In this document: piece after piece, positions 15,595 to 24,087 of the stretch | Numbering within the stretch: position 1 is the first letter of the stretch | How the letters are laid out: every line of letters starts with the position of its first letter | NCBI GenBank assembly: GCA_964393605.1 | Contig: CAYMUL010000022.1 | Span: forward strand, 1-56,947 | DNA: 56,947 nucleotides | Reading direction: 5' to 3' | Origin: CAYMUL01 sp964393605 | Lineage (GTDB): Bacteria > Bacteroidota > Ignavibacteria > Ignavibacteriales > Ignavibacteriaceae | Program-made: the position numbers and the translations under genes | The notes under the pieces: model-generated | Told to the model about the DNA's origin: nothing | Databases searched by the model: none | The model's input: only the letters and a program-made list of their open reading frames with translations

Positions 15595-15984
15595 ATGAAA
15601 CATAGTAAGTTAAAAGTCAAATTACTGCTTGTTGAAGATAATATCAATATGCGTTCGTACTTAAAAACAATTTTGAATTCGAGTTGTGAAATCGTTGCCG
15701 AAAGTTCAAACGGCAAATTGGGTGTCAGTTTATATGAAAAATATAAACCAGATTATGTATTGATGGATATTGAATTGGAAGAAATGGATGGATTAGCTGC
15801 GGCTAACTTGATCTTAAAATTTGATAACGATGCTAAAATAGTTTTCTTAACCCAGTATAAAGATCATACACTTAAACAAAGAATAGAAAAATTGAATAGC
15901 GCACACTATTTTACTAAGGAACACATACATCTCGTAAAATTTTTTTTTGAAAAACTATCAACAAAAGAACATGAATTATATTAG
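15595..15984 (+). CDS. Stand-alone receiver domain (CheY-like) protein
   Basis: A 129-residue receiver with all key residues: acidic pair in LLVEDNINMR, phospho-acceptor Asp in YVLMDIELEEMDG, Thr in VFLTQYKDH and Lys in HYFTKEHI. No output domain follows. It is divergent from the histidine kinase, a likely phosphodonor. Its last 14 nt overlap the start of the secreted protein gene at 15971, so it heads an operon of exported proteins. Partner proteins are unknown. Confidence 0.88.
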   Translation: MKHSKLKVKLLLVEDNINMRSYLKTILNSSCEIVAESSNGKLGVSLYEKYKPDYVLMDIELEEMDGLAAANLILKFDNDAKIVFLTQYKDHTLKQRIEKLNSAHYFTKEHIHLVKFFFEKLSTKEHELY

Positions 15985-18900
15985 AATATTTTTATTCACT
16001 TCGATACTATCCTTCTGCTGGAGTAACGTCCATTCACAAACATTTTCCGTAAATACTTTAGCCGATACTCCGCCCTACGACGACCCGAACACAACTGCAA
16101 ACGAAGCTGATGATGGCGTTTGCGCCGATCAAAGCGGGCATTGCTCGCTGCGCGCCGCTATGTTGGAAACTATGGGAGGAAATCTTTTCCCAAGAACTAT
16201 TAATGTAAATATCCCGGGACAAATAAATTTAAAAGTTGAATATGGATTCCTCTCCCTTCTTGATGGTTACAAGTTAATTGGAAATGGAAGCACAACTGTT
16301 AACGGCTCTGCAACCACCGGCGCATTCATCATTTCCGGGAGTGATGTTGAAGTTAATGGACTAATTGTTAAAGCCGAAAACGCCACTGCGTTAGGCATCA
16401 GTTCCGGTTCAAATATCAAAATTAAAAACTCAGTATTTCGCGACTCTTATTGGGGATTATCTGCCGGAGGTTACGGCACAAGTAATGTAGAAATTTCTGA
16501 TAATACTATATCGGGAAATTCTATCGCAGGGTTGCTCATTAGCGGTTTTGGATTTACTAATTTGAAAATCATAAGAAATAAAATCGGTACTGACCCGAGC
16601 GGAACAACTGCCCTGCCGAATTTAGCCGCCGGAATATCAATTCCATATTCCTTTATGCCGACTCAAATAACAATTGGCGGTGATAATATTTCGGATAGAA
16701 ATATTATTTCGGGAAATTCAAACTACGGAATACAGGTACAGTCTGGCAACGTAATAATCAAAAATAATTACGTAGGAACGAACTACTCCGGCACTGCTGC
16801 AATACCGAATGGCAACAATGGAATCGTAATTAATTCTGCCGACAATTCAATTTTCAATAATGTAATTTCTGGAAATTCATTGTATGGAATTATGCTTCAC
16901 AACGGCGCAACTACAACTGCAACAAATAATAAAATTTATGGAAACATAATTGGCGGAAAAGCAAATGACACATCGGCGCTTCCAAATGGAATGGGGATTT
17001 GGATTACAGGCAACTCGCAGAATAATATTATTGGAAACGGTAACAGCCAGTCTTACACTCCAAACGCAATCGTTCATAATCTTGCGGAAGGAATTGTTAT
17101 CGATAATTCTTATCCGGGAAGCAATCCTCAAAAAAATTCTTTTCGGAGAAATGTTTTCAGAAAAAATGGCGAAGAAGGAATTGAAATAAAAACCGGAACG
17201 CAAGCTAATATTCAAACGCCGATATTAGACAGCCTTTCAAAACTGCCAAGCGGAGATATCAAACTCTACGGTCATTCCGCGTCGCCGAATGCAATTGTCG
17301 ATCTTTACTACGCCGATGATGATCCAACAAACTTCGGAGAAGGCAAAATGTGGCTGAAACAAATTACCGCGGACGGCGACGGTAAATTTGAATTCGCGAT
17401 TGATGGACCAACATGCGAGGAATTCACTGTCATGCAAACCGATCAGAACGGCAACTCTTCAGAGTTTTCCAACAATTTAAATTCGAAACCCAAATCTACC
17501 GGACTGAAACTCGAATGTAACGGAGTTTTTATTTCAGGCGTCAGCTACCTGAATGAAATTACTTTAACAATGGATTGGAAAGCTATGCCGGTTGCAAATA
17601 GAAGAGTCGTTTTCTTTTTAAATGGCTCGAACCAACAGGAAGGAAATATCGCCGATGACAAAGCAAAAGTAATTTATGACATGGCGTTATTGCAAGCGGG
17701 AAATAACCAACTTACCTGGAAGATTAATGATTGCGAAGGAAATCCGATTTCCGAACCGGCATACACGCTTTGCGCCGCAGCTCTTCCATTCTGGCTGCCA
17801 ACCCCTACTGCCACTTGCAACAACGGTTCTATCGTTTACGAGAAACAGTTGGATTTTCCGGACGCAGTCGCTCAAACCGTGCTGCAAGTTCCGAGCAATG
17901 TTGATTTTATTGCAGGCGCATTGAATTTTTTAGGGGCTCCGAAATTTGGCGCAACGCTGAAAATTCCTGGGCAAACTCCGCAAATAAGTTTTAATTCTTC
18001 GTTCTCTCTGCTTGGGTTTGGCGTCGGGCTTAGCGCGCGAGGAAACGTTAAAATGCTGATTGATTGTAATTCGATTACGCCGCAAGGCAATGTGTATCTC
18101 AACGCAAGAGCTTCGCGTACTTTTTATGCCGGTTATAATTTAGGCAGTTACCTGCCAAGCTGCACCGGCTTGTTAAGCTGGCCTCTCCTTGATGAAGGCT
18201 GTCAGAAGCTCCATCAAATTGCAAATAATTTGCAAGTCGGCTGTAAAGTTGGCGGAAGCATTTCGTTGCACGGAGTAGTTACTTTGAACAATGGCATTTC
18301 ATTGCAAGGATCTTCGGCGAGTGTTTATTTCTATGCAAAACCATTTATCGATATTTTCTTTTTACACGCTCGCGGAAATGGAAACATCAGGTTCAATATC
18401 GCGCTTCCGGATTTTGCGCTTACAAGTTTCCGCGGTGAACTTTCGGGAAAAATTTATTGCGACTTCCCCTTCGCGCCTTTCCAATTCGAAAAGCGTTTAG
18501 GTCCATGGACTTTTGCGCCAAACTCAATTGAAAAAAATTATTTGGATGAAATAAAGTACTCGGATGAATTTTTCCGTGAATTTCTTGCTGAAGGAGATTT
18601 CTATTCGGCGATAGAATCTCCTCTTGAAATAATCGATACAACGATATTCACCGGACTCCCTTCCGACGGTGATATTTCAATGGCTTTAGGCAGCAACGGA
18701 AAAAAAGCCGCGGCTTGGTATTCGCGGAATAATTTTGGAAGACCTTCGGGAGATATTTCTTTAAAAATATTTAACGGTTCATCATGGTTAAATGAAATTC
18801 AAATTACTAATGACATAAACACGGATAAATCGCCAAGTGTTGCATTCGATACGAATGACAATATTATTCTCTGCTGGTTGAAAAATAATTCCGGCACAAA

Positions 18901-20083
18901 TCCTTCCGCAGTTGATTATTACAATCCTGAGTTCTTAAAACAGTTTGATATTGCATACAAGGTTATAAGCTCGTCGGATGGAACGGTAATTAATTCCGGT
19001 GTGTTAACAACAACGAACGAATATGATTTCAATCCTAAATTAAAAAAAGGGAATGATGGTTCGCTGCATCTAATCTGGCAAACCAGCGATGGCACAACTC
19101 ACTTCGGAAAACCGGGCGCAAACATTTCATTCAAGCAGACTCTTTGGAATGGAAATTCATGGGACGCCGTGCAAACTGTTGGCACAAACTTCGAAGGCAT
19201 AATCGATTGGGATTACGCCGCAAATAATTCAACTAATGCCATTCTCGCATACTCAAAAGACCTCGATGCGCTTCATACATCGGCAAACGATATTGAAATA
19301 TTCGCAAAAAAATTTCAGAATAATTCATGGCAGCTGCCCGAACAAATCACAGCTAATAACCAACTTGATATAGCAGTGCATGCGCTCTATTCAAATTACG
19401 GAAAGCCCGCTTTAAGCTGGCTTCGCGATTCCGTTGTTGTAGGCGTTGTTGATAATTTTTCCGCTACTCCGACAGTTTGGTTCGATTCATCAAAACGCGG
19501 GCTTGAGTATTACGATGCGAAATTAATTTCCGTTAATGATACAATAGTAGCAGCCTGGCAGGAAGCCGGTAGTGTTTACTATTCATTCACAAATCTTAAT
19601 CAGATTAATTGGAGCGAACCGTTCGCAATTGAACTTTCCGAATTGGCGCAAACGAATATCAATCTCGATAAAGATGCAGCCGGAAATATTTTGTTGGGAT
19701 TCATACAGTACCCAAACCTTGATACTCTTCCCACAATCCCAATAAACGGCGAAGCAAAACTTTATGGATTTAATATCAACCAACCTATTACAGAAGTTGA
19801 AGAGGAAACTATAATTCCGAACGATATAAATTTGTTCGAACCCTTTCCTAATCCGTTCAACAATCAAACAAAGATCAAAATATCATTGCCAAATTCGGGA
19901 GAAGTTGAACTCATAATTTATGATCTGCTTGGAAGAGAAATTCAAAAAATTTATAAAGGAGTCCTGGAAAATGGAGTTCACGAATTTGAATTTATCGCTT
20001 CAGAATTAAGCAGCGGAATTTATTTTTTACAACTGCGTTCTGATAACATATTCGTAAATAAAAAACTAGTATTAATCAAATAG
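15971..20083 (+). CDS. CSLREA/beta-helix T9SS cargo protein
   Basis: A secreted protein of about 1370 residues. The ATG at 15971 is chosen over one at 15947 because it directly begins a signal peptide (MNYIRIFLFTSILSFCWS). After cleavage comes the CSLREA motif region (VNTLADTPP… and GHCSLRAAMLE), then a right-handed parallel beta-helix with Asn ladders (to about residue 440). A middle region has Cys pairs, and two weak propeller-like stretches contain AAWYS and ILCWLKN. The C-terminal T9SS type-A domain is divergent (EPFPNPFNNQTKI rather than NYPNPFNPST). A surface role such as glycan binding is plausible but not shown. Seven nt separate it from the OmpA-like gene. Confidence 0.85.
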   Translation: MNYIRIFLFTSILSFCWSNVHSQTFSVNTLADTPPYDDPNTTANEADDGVCADQSGHCSLRAAMLETMGGNLFPRTINVNIPGQINLKVEYGFLSLLDGYKLIGNGSTTVNGSATTGAFIISGSDVEVNGLIVKAENATALGISSGSNIKIKNSVFRDSYWGLSAGGYGTSNVEISDNTISGNSIAGLLISGFGFTNLKIIRNKIGTDPSGTTALPNLAAGISIPYSFMPTQITIGGDNISDRNIISGNSNYGIQVQSGNVIIKNNYVGTNYSGTAAIPNGNNGIVINSADNSIFNNVISGNSLYGIMLHNGATTTATNNKIYGNIIGGKANDTSALPNGMGIWITGNSQNNIIGNGNSQSYTPNAIVHNLAEGIVIDNSYPGSNPQKNSFRRNVFRKNGEEGIEIKTGTQANIQTPILDSLSKLPSGDIKLYGHSASPNAIVDLYYADDDPTNFGEGKMWLKQITADGDGKFEFAIDGPTCEEFTVMQTDQNGNSSEFSNNLNSKPKSTGLKLECNGVFISGVSYLNEITLTMDWKAMPVANRRVVFFLNGSNQQEGNIADDKAKVIYDMALLQAGNNQLTWKINDCEGNPISEPAYTLCAAALPFWLPTPTATCNNGSIVYEKQLDFPDAVAQTVLQVPSNVDFIAGALNFLGAPKFGATLKIPGQTPQISFNSSFSLLGFGVGLSARGNVKMLIDCNSITPQGNVYLNARASRTFYAGYNLGSYLPSCTGLLSWPLLDEGCQKLHQIANNLQVGCKVGGSISLHGVVTLNNGISLQGSSASVYFYAKPFIDIFFLHARGNGNIRFNIALPDFALTSFRGELSGKIYCDFPFAPFQFEKRLGPWTFAPNSIEKNYLDEIKYSDEFFREFLAEGDFYSAIESPLEIIDTTIFTGLPSDGDISMALGSNGKKAAAWYSRNNFGRPSGDISLKIFNGSSWLNEIQITNDINTDKSPSVAFDTNDNIILCWLKNNSGTNPSAVDYYNPEFLKQFDIAYKVISSSDGTVINSGVLTTTNEYDFNPKLKKGNDGSLHLIWQTSDGTTHFGKPGANISFKQTLWNGNSWDAVQTVGTNFEGIIDWDYAANNSTNAILAYSKDLDALHTSANDIEIFAKKFQNNSWQLPEQITANNQLDIAVHALYSNYGKPALSWLRDSVVVGVVDNFSATPTVWFDSSKRGLEYYDAKLISVNDTIVAAWQEAGSVYYSFTNLNQINWSEPFAIELSELAQTNINLDKDAAGNILLGFIQYPNLDTLPTIPINGEAKLYGFNINQPITEVEEETIIPNDINLFEPFPNPFNNQTKIKISLPNSGEVELIIYDLLGREIQKIYKGVLENGVHEFEFIASELSSGIYFLQLRSDNIFVNKKLVLIK

Positions 20084-20090
20084 GAGTTCT

Positions 20091-21101
20091 ATGAAAAACA
20101 TTATTCTTTTTCTCATTTTAACTTTTGCTGCGGAAAATTTTTCGCAAACGAGTAAGCCGTATTCCAACTTCGACTTTATCCCCGGCGATAAAATTTTATT
20201 CGAAGATAATTTTTCGGAAACACAGGACGGAGAATTTCCCGCTCTCTGGAAATTAAAATCCGGTCAGGGCGTTGTCAATAAAGATGGCAATGAAAGTGTG
20301 TTCGTTTTAATCGACGGAAACTATGCCATTATTGAACCGCGAATAAAAACCGCGACTTACCTCGATGAAAGTTTTACAATCGAACTTGATTATTACTCCG
20401 ATGATGGTGATTACTATTTTGGAATTGCCGTTATGATGCCGCCTTCCGATGAGCATGAGTTAACAGGAATTCTATTCGATAATCTTGGGAACGCAGTAAC
20501 TCACTATTTCCCCGAAGGAGTTGATCTTCAGGGAAAACACCCTGAAGCTGATAAATTTGAAACAGGTAAATGGAGACACATTTCCATCGCTTATAAAAAC
20601 GGACAGATGAAATGTTACGTTGATCAGTTTAGAGTTTTAGTAATTCCACAAACAGATTTCCAACCGAGATATGTAAGAATCGGCGGAGTTGCACTGATGA
20701 AATTTAAAAATTTCAGAATTGCTATCGGCGGCGGTATGAACATGATTGATAAACTCTTTAAAGATGGAAGAATTGTTACTCATGGAATTCTTTTTGATGT
20801 AGGAAAAGCCACCTTGAAACCGCAATCGATGGGTGTGATAAATGAGATAGCAAAAATGCTTCAGCAAAACCCGGACATTAAATTGAGCATTGAAGGGCAC
20901 ACCGATAGCGATGGCAACGATGCAAGCAACCAGAAACTTTCCGAGGAGCGTGCCGCTTCCGTTAAAAACGCACTCATTGAATTAAAGATAGACGCCTCGC
21001 GTCTTGAAACTAAAGGCTGGGGCGAATCCAAACCGATTGACGATAATTCAAAACATGAGGGGAAAGCAAATAATAGAAGAGTTGAATTTGTAAAGATATA
21101 G
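20091..21101 (+). CDS. OmpA-family protein with LamG-like N-terminal domain
   Basis: A signal peptide (1-18) is followed by a beta-sandwich of concanavalin/LamG type (about 35-210; FEDNFSETQDGEFPALWKL and RHISIAYKNGQMKCYVDQFR), then a C-terminal OmpA peptidoglycan-binding domain (about 225-336; GILFDVGKATLKPQS, LSIEGHTDSDG, LSEERAASVKNAL, NNRRVEF). It probably sits in the outer membrane or periplasm anchored to peptidoglycan. A ribosome site (AGGAG) precedes the ATG. Its place between secreted proteins in one operon suggests it helps hold or organise them at the surface. Confidence 0.88.
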   Translation: MKNIILFLILTFAAENFSQTSKPYSNFDFIPGDKILFEDNFSETQDGEFPALWKLKSGQGVVNKDGNESVFVLIDGNYAIIEPRIKTATYLDESFTIELDYYSDDGDYYFGIAVMMPPSDEHELTGILFDNLGNAVTHYFPEGVDLQGKHPEADKFETGKWRHISIAYKNGQMKCYVDQFRVLVIPQTDFQPRYVRIGGVALMKFKNFRIAIGGGMNMIDKLFKDGRIVTHGILFDVGKATLKPQSMGVINEIAKMLQQNPDIKLSIEGHTDSDGNDASNQKLSEERAASVKNALIELKIDASRLETKGWGESKPIDDNSKHEGKANNRRVEFVKI

Positions 21102-21105
21102 TGCT

Positions 21106-21867
21106 ATGAAATCCATTATCACAATATTAATTCTGTTCGTATTTAGTCAGCTCTCCTTTTCGCAATGGAGAGAAACAACCCAAGCTGAAAGAGATTTTTC
21201 TAAACGGGTGATGGAAAAATTAGAAACAATCATCTCTCCCGCATTAAAGAAAATGCACCATAAATGGAGCTATGAATTTGAGGAGAGAAAGAAAAATACT
21301 CTTGAGGGTCCGACGGAGATTGATGGATCGAGTGTGAAAAATTTGCCTTACGAAGTCAGAGCACACTTTCGTCTCTACTTTGAAAATGAAGAATGGGAAA
21401 AACTTAACTTCGATGAAAGAGTAAATGAATATTATCAAACCGTTGATTCTCTGACTGCATTGGGTGAGACGGAAAAGATTATCGAAATGACGAATCCCGA
21501 ACATGAATTAGAAGTTTATATTCTCGTAGTTGTTAACAACTTTATTCTTTCAGGCTTTCAAGCGGATGATATGTATTTAGAAAGAACGCCCGAGAAAAAT
21601 GAAAAATTTATTTCTGTACCGGGAACCGTTTTTAGTTCAGTACGAAAATTTCCGGGAAGTACAAACTCCCCCGAAACTGTTTTAAGTTTTGGAGAGATTC
21701 ATTATAAAGGATATCAAGGTAAAGCAAGTTATGGTGCCGGAAGAAATTTCAACTCAACCGATATTAAACATATCGGAATATTCATTTCTACTTCCGTAAG
21801 ACTTGCCGAAGAGTTCTATAAAAACTTGGAAATAAATGCAATTAATAATTTAATAACTACTTTCTAA
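21106..21867 (+). CDS. Secreted protein of unknown function
   Basis: Family not recognised. 253 residues with a clear signal peptide (MKSIITILILFVFSQLSFSQ), then a charged, mostly helical region (about 22-115) and a mixed second half. No cysteines or catalytic motifs stand out. It starts 4 nt after the OmpA-like gene, which places it firmly in the same operon. Confidence 0.7.
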   Translation: MKSIITILILFVFSQLSFSQWRETTQAERDFSKRVMEKLETIISPALKKMHHKWSYEFEERKKNTLEGPTEIDGSSVKNLPYEVRAHFRLYFENEEWEKLNFDERVNEYYQTVDSLTALGETEKIIEMTNPEHELEVYILVVVNNFILSGFQADDMYLERTPEKNEKFISVPGTVFSSVRKFPGSTNSPETVLSFGEIHYKGYQGKASYGAGRNFNSTDIKHIGIFISTSVRLAEEFYKNLEINAINNLITTF

Positions 21868-21890
21868 TCACTTATTTACTAACAACCTAT

Positions 21891-21896
21891 AAGGAG
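21891..21896 (+). promoter_or_regulatory. Ribosome binding site fixing a TTG start
   Basis: AAGGAG ends 5 nt before the TTG at 21902. The signal peptide of the next gene begins exactly at this TTG and no ATG fits, so the TTG start is well supported. Confidence 0.8.
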
Positions 21897-21901
21897 CTAA
21901 A

Positions 21902-22735
21902 TTGAAAAAAATTCTTACTTTACTAATCATGTCCACATTGGCGTTGTTCGCGCAATTGCCCAATGCAAGTTTTGAAAACTGGACATCCGGCGAACCCGAT
22001 GGCTGGAATACTCCAAATTCATCAACAGTAGTAGTAACCGCCGCCACTCCGGCGCAACACGGCAACTCTGCGCTTAAAGGAGAGGTTGGAACTGTTCAAG
22101 GTTTCATCATTCCGCCAATTGTTATACTTGGAACCGACGGCGAAGGCATCCCAAATACAATCCGTTACACAAGATTATCAGGTTATTACAAATACACGCA
22201 AGCAGGCAGCGATCTTTTTAATGCAAGGATTGTTCTAACGAAAACGGGAGATATAACCGTCGGCGCGGGTTCTGTCTCATTGCCACCGGCGACTAATTTT
22301 ACTCCATTCAATATTGACGTTACATATGCCACCAATGATACGCCGGATACTTTAGTCGTATCGTTTGAGATTAGCGGTGTTGGAGGATTTGGCACGGTTG
22401 GAACTTCTTACGTGATTGACAATCTTTCTCTTTCAACTTCTACATCAAATGAAGATCAAACAAGCGAAGTGAACAGTTTTTCGCTCGAACAAAATTATCC
22501 AAATCCTTTTAATCCAAGCACTACAATCAATTGGCAATCGGCAGTAAGCGGTTGGCAAACACTAAAAGTCTTTGATGTTCTTGGAAATGAAGTTGCTACT
22601 CTCGTTGATGAATACAGAACCGCAGGGAGATATGAAGTTGAATTTGATGCATCTTCACTTAAAAGCGGAATTTACTTTTACCGTTTTCATGCAGGTGATT
22701 TTACCGCAACGAAGAAGTTTATCTTGATGAAGTAA
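21902..22735 (+). CDS. T9SS type-A sorted protein with carbohydrate-binding-like domain
   Basis: 277 residues, TTG start. A signal peptide (MKKILTLLIMSTLALFAQ) is followed by a beta-sandwich beginning LPNASFENWTSGEPDGWNTP, the usual opening of CBM-like and PCMD-type domains in Bacteroidota, then a T9SS type-A domain (NYPNPFNPSTTINW… LKVFDVLGNEVATL… KKFILMK). The cargo is expected to be anchored or released at the cell surface. It is the last gene of the receiver-led operon, followed by a strong terminator. Confidence 0.85.
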   Translation: MKKILTLLIMSTLALFAQLPNASFENWTSGEPDGWNTPNSSTVVVTAATPAQHGNSALKGEVGTVQGFIIPPIVILGTDGEGIPNTIRYTRLSGYYKYTQAGSDLFNARIVLTKTGDITVGAGSVSLPPATNFTPFNIDVTYATNDTPDTLVVSFEISGVGGFGTVGTSYVIDNLSLSTSTSNEDQTSEVNSFSLEQNYPNPFNPSTTINWQSAVSGWQTLKVFDVLGNEVATLVDEYRTAGRYEVEFDASSLKSGIYFYRFHAGDFTATKKFILMK

Positions 22736-22758
22736 ATTTTTTTCAATAATTCTATTCC

Positions 22759-22786
22759 AGCCCCGGTATTCGTCGGGGCTTTTTTA
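22759..22786 (+). terminator. Rho-independent terminator ending the 15.6–22.7 kb operon
   Basis: Arms AGCCCCG/CGGGGCT (22759-22780) are followed by six T. The arms are identical to those of the terminators after three other T9SS cargo genes. Confidence 0.9.
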
Positions 22787-23560
22787 TAAAAATATTTCGA
22801 TTAATATTTTAGTACCTTTCAATTAAAATTACTGCTAATTCTGGTAAAATATTTTTTTCAGTTTCTGCATACCCTTGTCAATTATGGCTAAAACAACTAT
22901 TTGTAAAATGTTCAACTTTTGGTTTTGGTTCAAGAAGTAAAGGAAGATGAGAAGAGTAAATTGTGTCATCCCTACGGGATTTTTTTTATCACAGCGCATT
23001 TTGTTACCAACATATTTTCCCTAACGGGAAAAATAATTTTATTATTGAAATCCCGAAAGCGTTCGGGGATGAAATATTTTTTTTTGTTTTGAAATGCTCT
23101 CATTACGAAAGTAAGAACAACAACTTGGTGAACATTTAACTTTGGTTCTGGCTTGTCCGGATTAGGAAAATGGTAATGAAATCAGATTTGAATCTTGATT
23201 TCATCAATCCTATTTCTTCCAAAAGGCAAAAATCATTATTGATAAACCTCGTAGAGGTTTAATTATTGTAACTCGCTGATTAACCAATAAAATCAATCCT
23301 CGTAAAGGATTAATAAATATTCCGAGTTCAACATGACTTTTCAAAAAATCATTAATCGTCTACGAGGATTTTTAAAGAGTTTGCAAAAAATATGGTTTCT
23401 CGAATAATTAATTAAATCGCATTACGCACTAAAATTGTTTTTACCGCGAAGAAAATATTTATGGTTTATTCGTTGATTCAAAATTTCTTTGTGCCCTGGT
23501 GTCTTCTTGCCGAATATTTTTGAATCGATGCGTAACAAGAATTATTAAATTTTTTCAACT
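22787..23560. repeat. Non-coding region with hairpin repeats
   Basis: No gene seen. It contains short hairpins at 22968-22980 (ATCCC/GGGAT), 23015-23032 (TTTTCCC/GGGAAAA), 23050-23070 (CCCGAA/TTCGGG), 23244-23260 (AAACCTC/GAGGTTT) and 23295-23311 (AATCCTC followed by a degenerate arm). From about 23244 to 23555 it is a degenerate relative of the repeat at 41.8-42.6 kb, including the shared tail resembling CGAAGAAAA…TTCAAAA…TGCGTAACA. Confidence 0.7.
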
Positions 23561-24032
23561 TTTTTCTGCAAGATGGTAACGCGGAAAGAGTGGGCTAATG
23601 ATTAAGCAGGCAATTAAAAATTACAAATTAAAAATTAAAAATGAATAGTTTTGAATTGTGAATTGCGCCTACTACGCTAGCGCTTTGGTAGGTAAAATGG
23701 TGAGTTGAGTCCCGATCTATCGAGAGATAATAAACAATAGTCAACCGTAAATAAGAAATAATAAATTCCTTTGCGTCTTTGCGGTGAAAAAAAATTAATA
23801 GCGATAACTGATAACAATATTCTATAATTGATCATTCACGATGATCTGGTATTGTTTATAATTTTCTTTACAACAATGAATCTTCTACGAAGATTAGGAA
23901 AAAATAATATAACGCGGAGAACAAGTAAAAATTAAAAATACCTTTGCGCACGTTCGCGTACTTTGCGGTTAAAAAATATTGATTGCACGCAGATACGACC
24001 GATTTCAACAGATTAAAATTTTGCTATAAAAT
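23561..24032. repeat. Non-coding region with genome-wide mini-repeat types
   Basis: No gene seen. It holds low-complexity AATTAAAAATTACAAATT stretches, a TTTGCGTCTTTGCGGTGAAA motif and an ACGCAGAT…CAACAGATT motif. The same kinds of sequence recur at 53.7-54 kb and 49.5 kb. At 23710-23725 there is a near copy of the TCCCGATNNATCGGGA element that is found inside two coding sequences in this window. Confidence 0.6.
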
Positions 24033-24058
24033 AAAAAAAGCCCCGACTAATCGGGGCT
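24033..24058 (-). terminator. Rho-independent terminator after a T9SS cargo gene
   Basis: Minus-strand hairpin with 8-bp arms AGCCCCGA/TCGGGGCT (24039-24058), loop CTAA, followed by a T run. It ends the 24088-25971 gene. Confidence 0.9.
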
Positions 24059-24087
24059 TGAATTTATAAATGCTATTAACTAATGAA

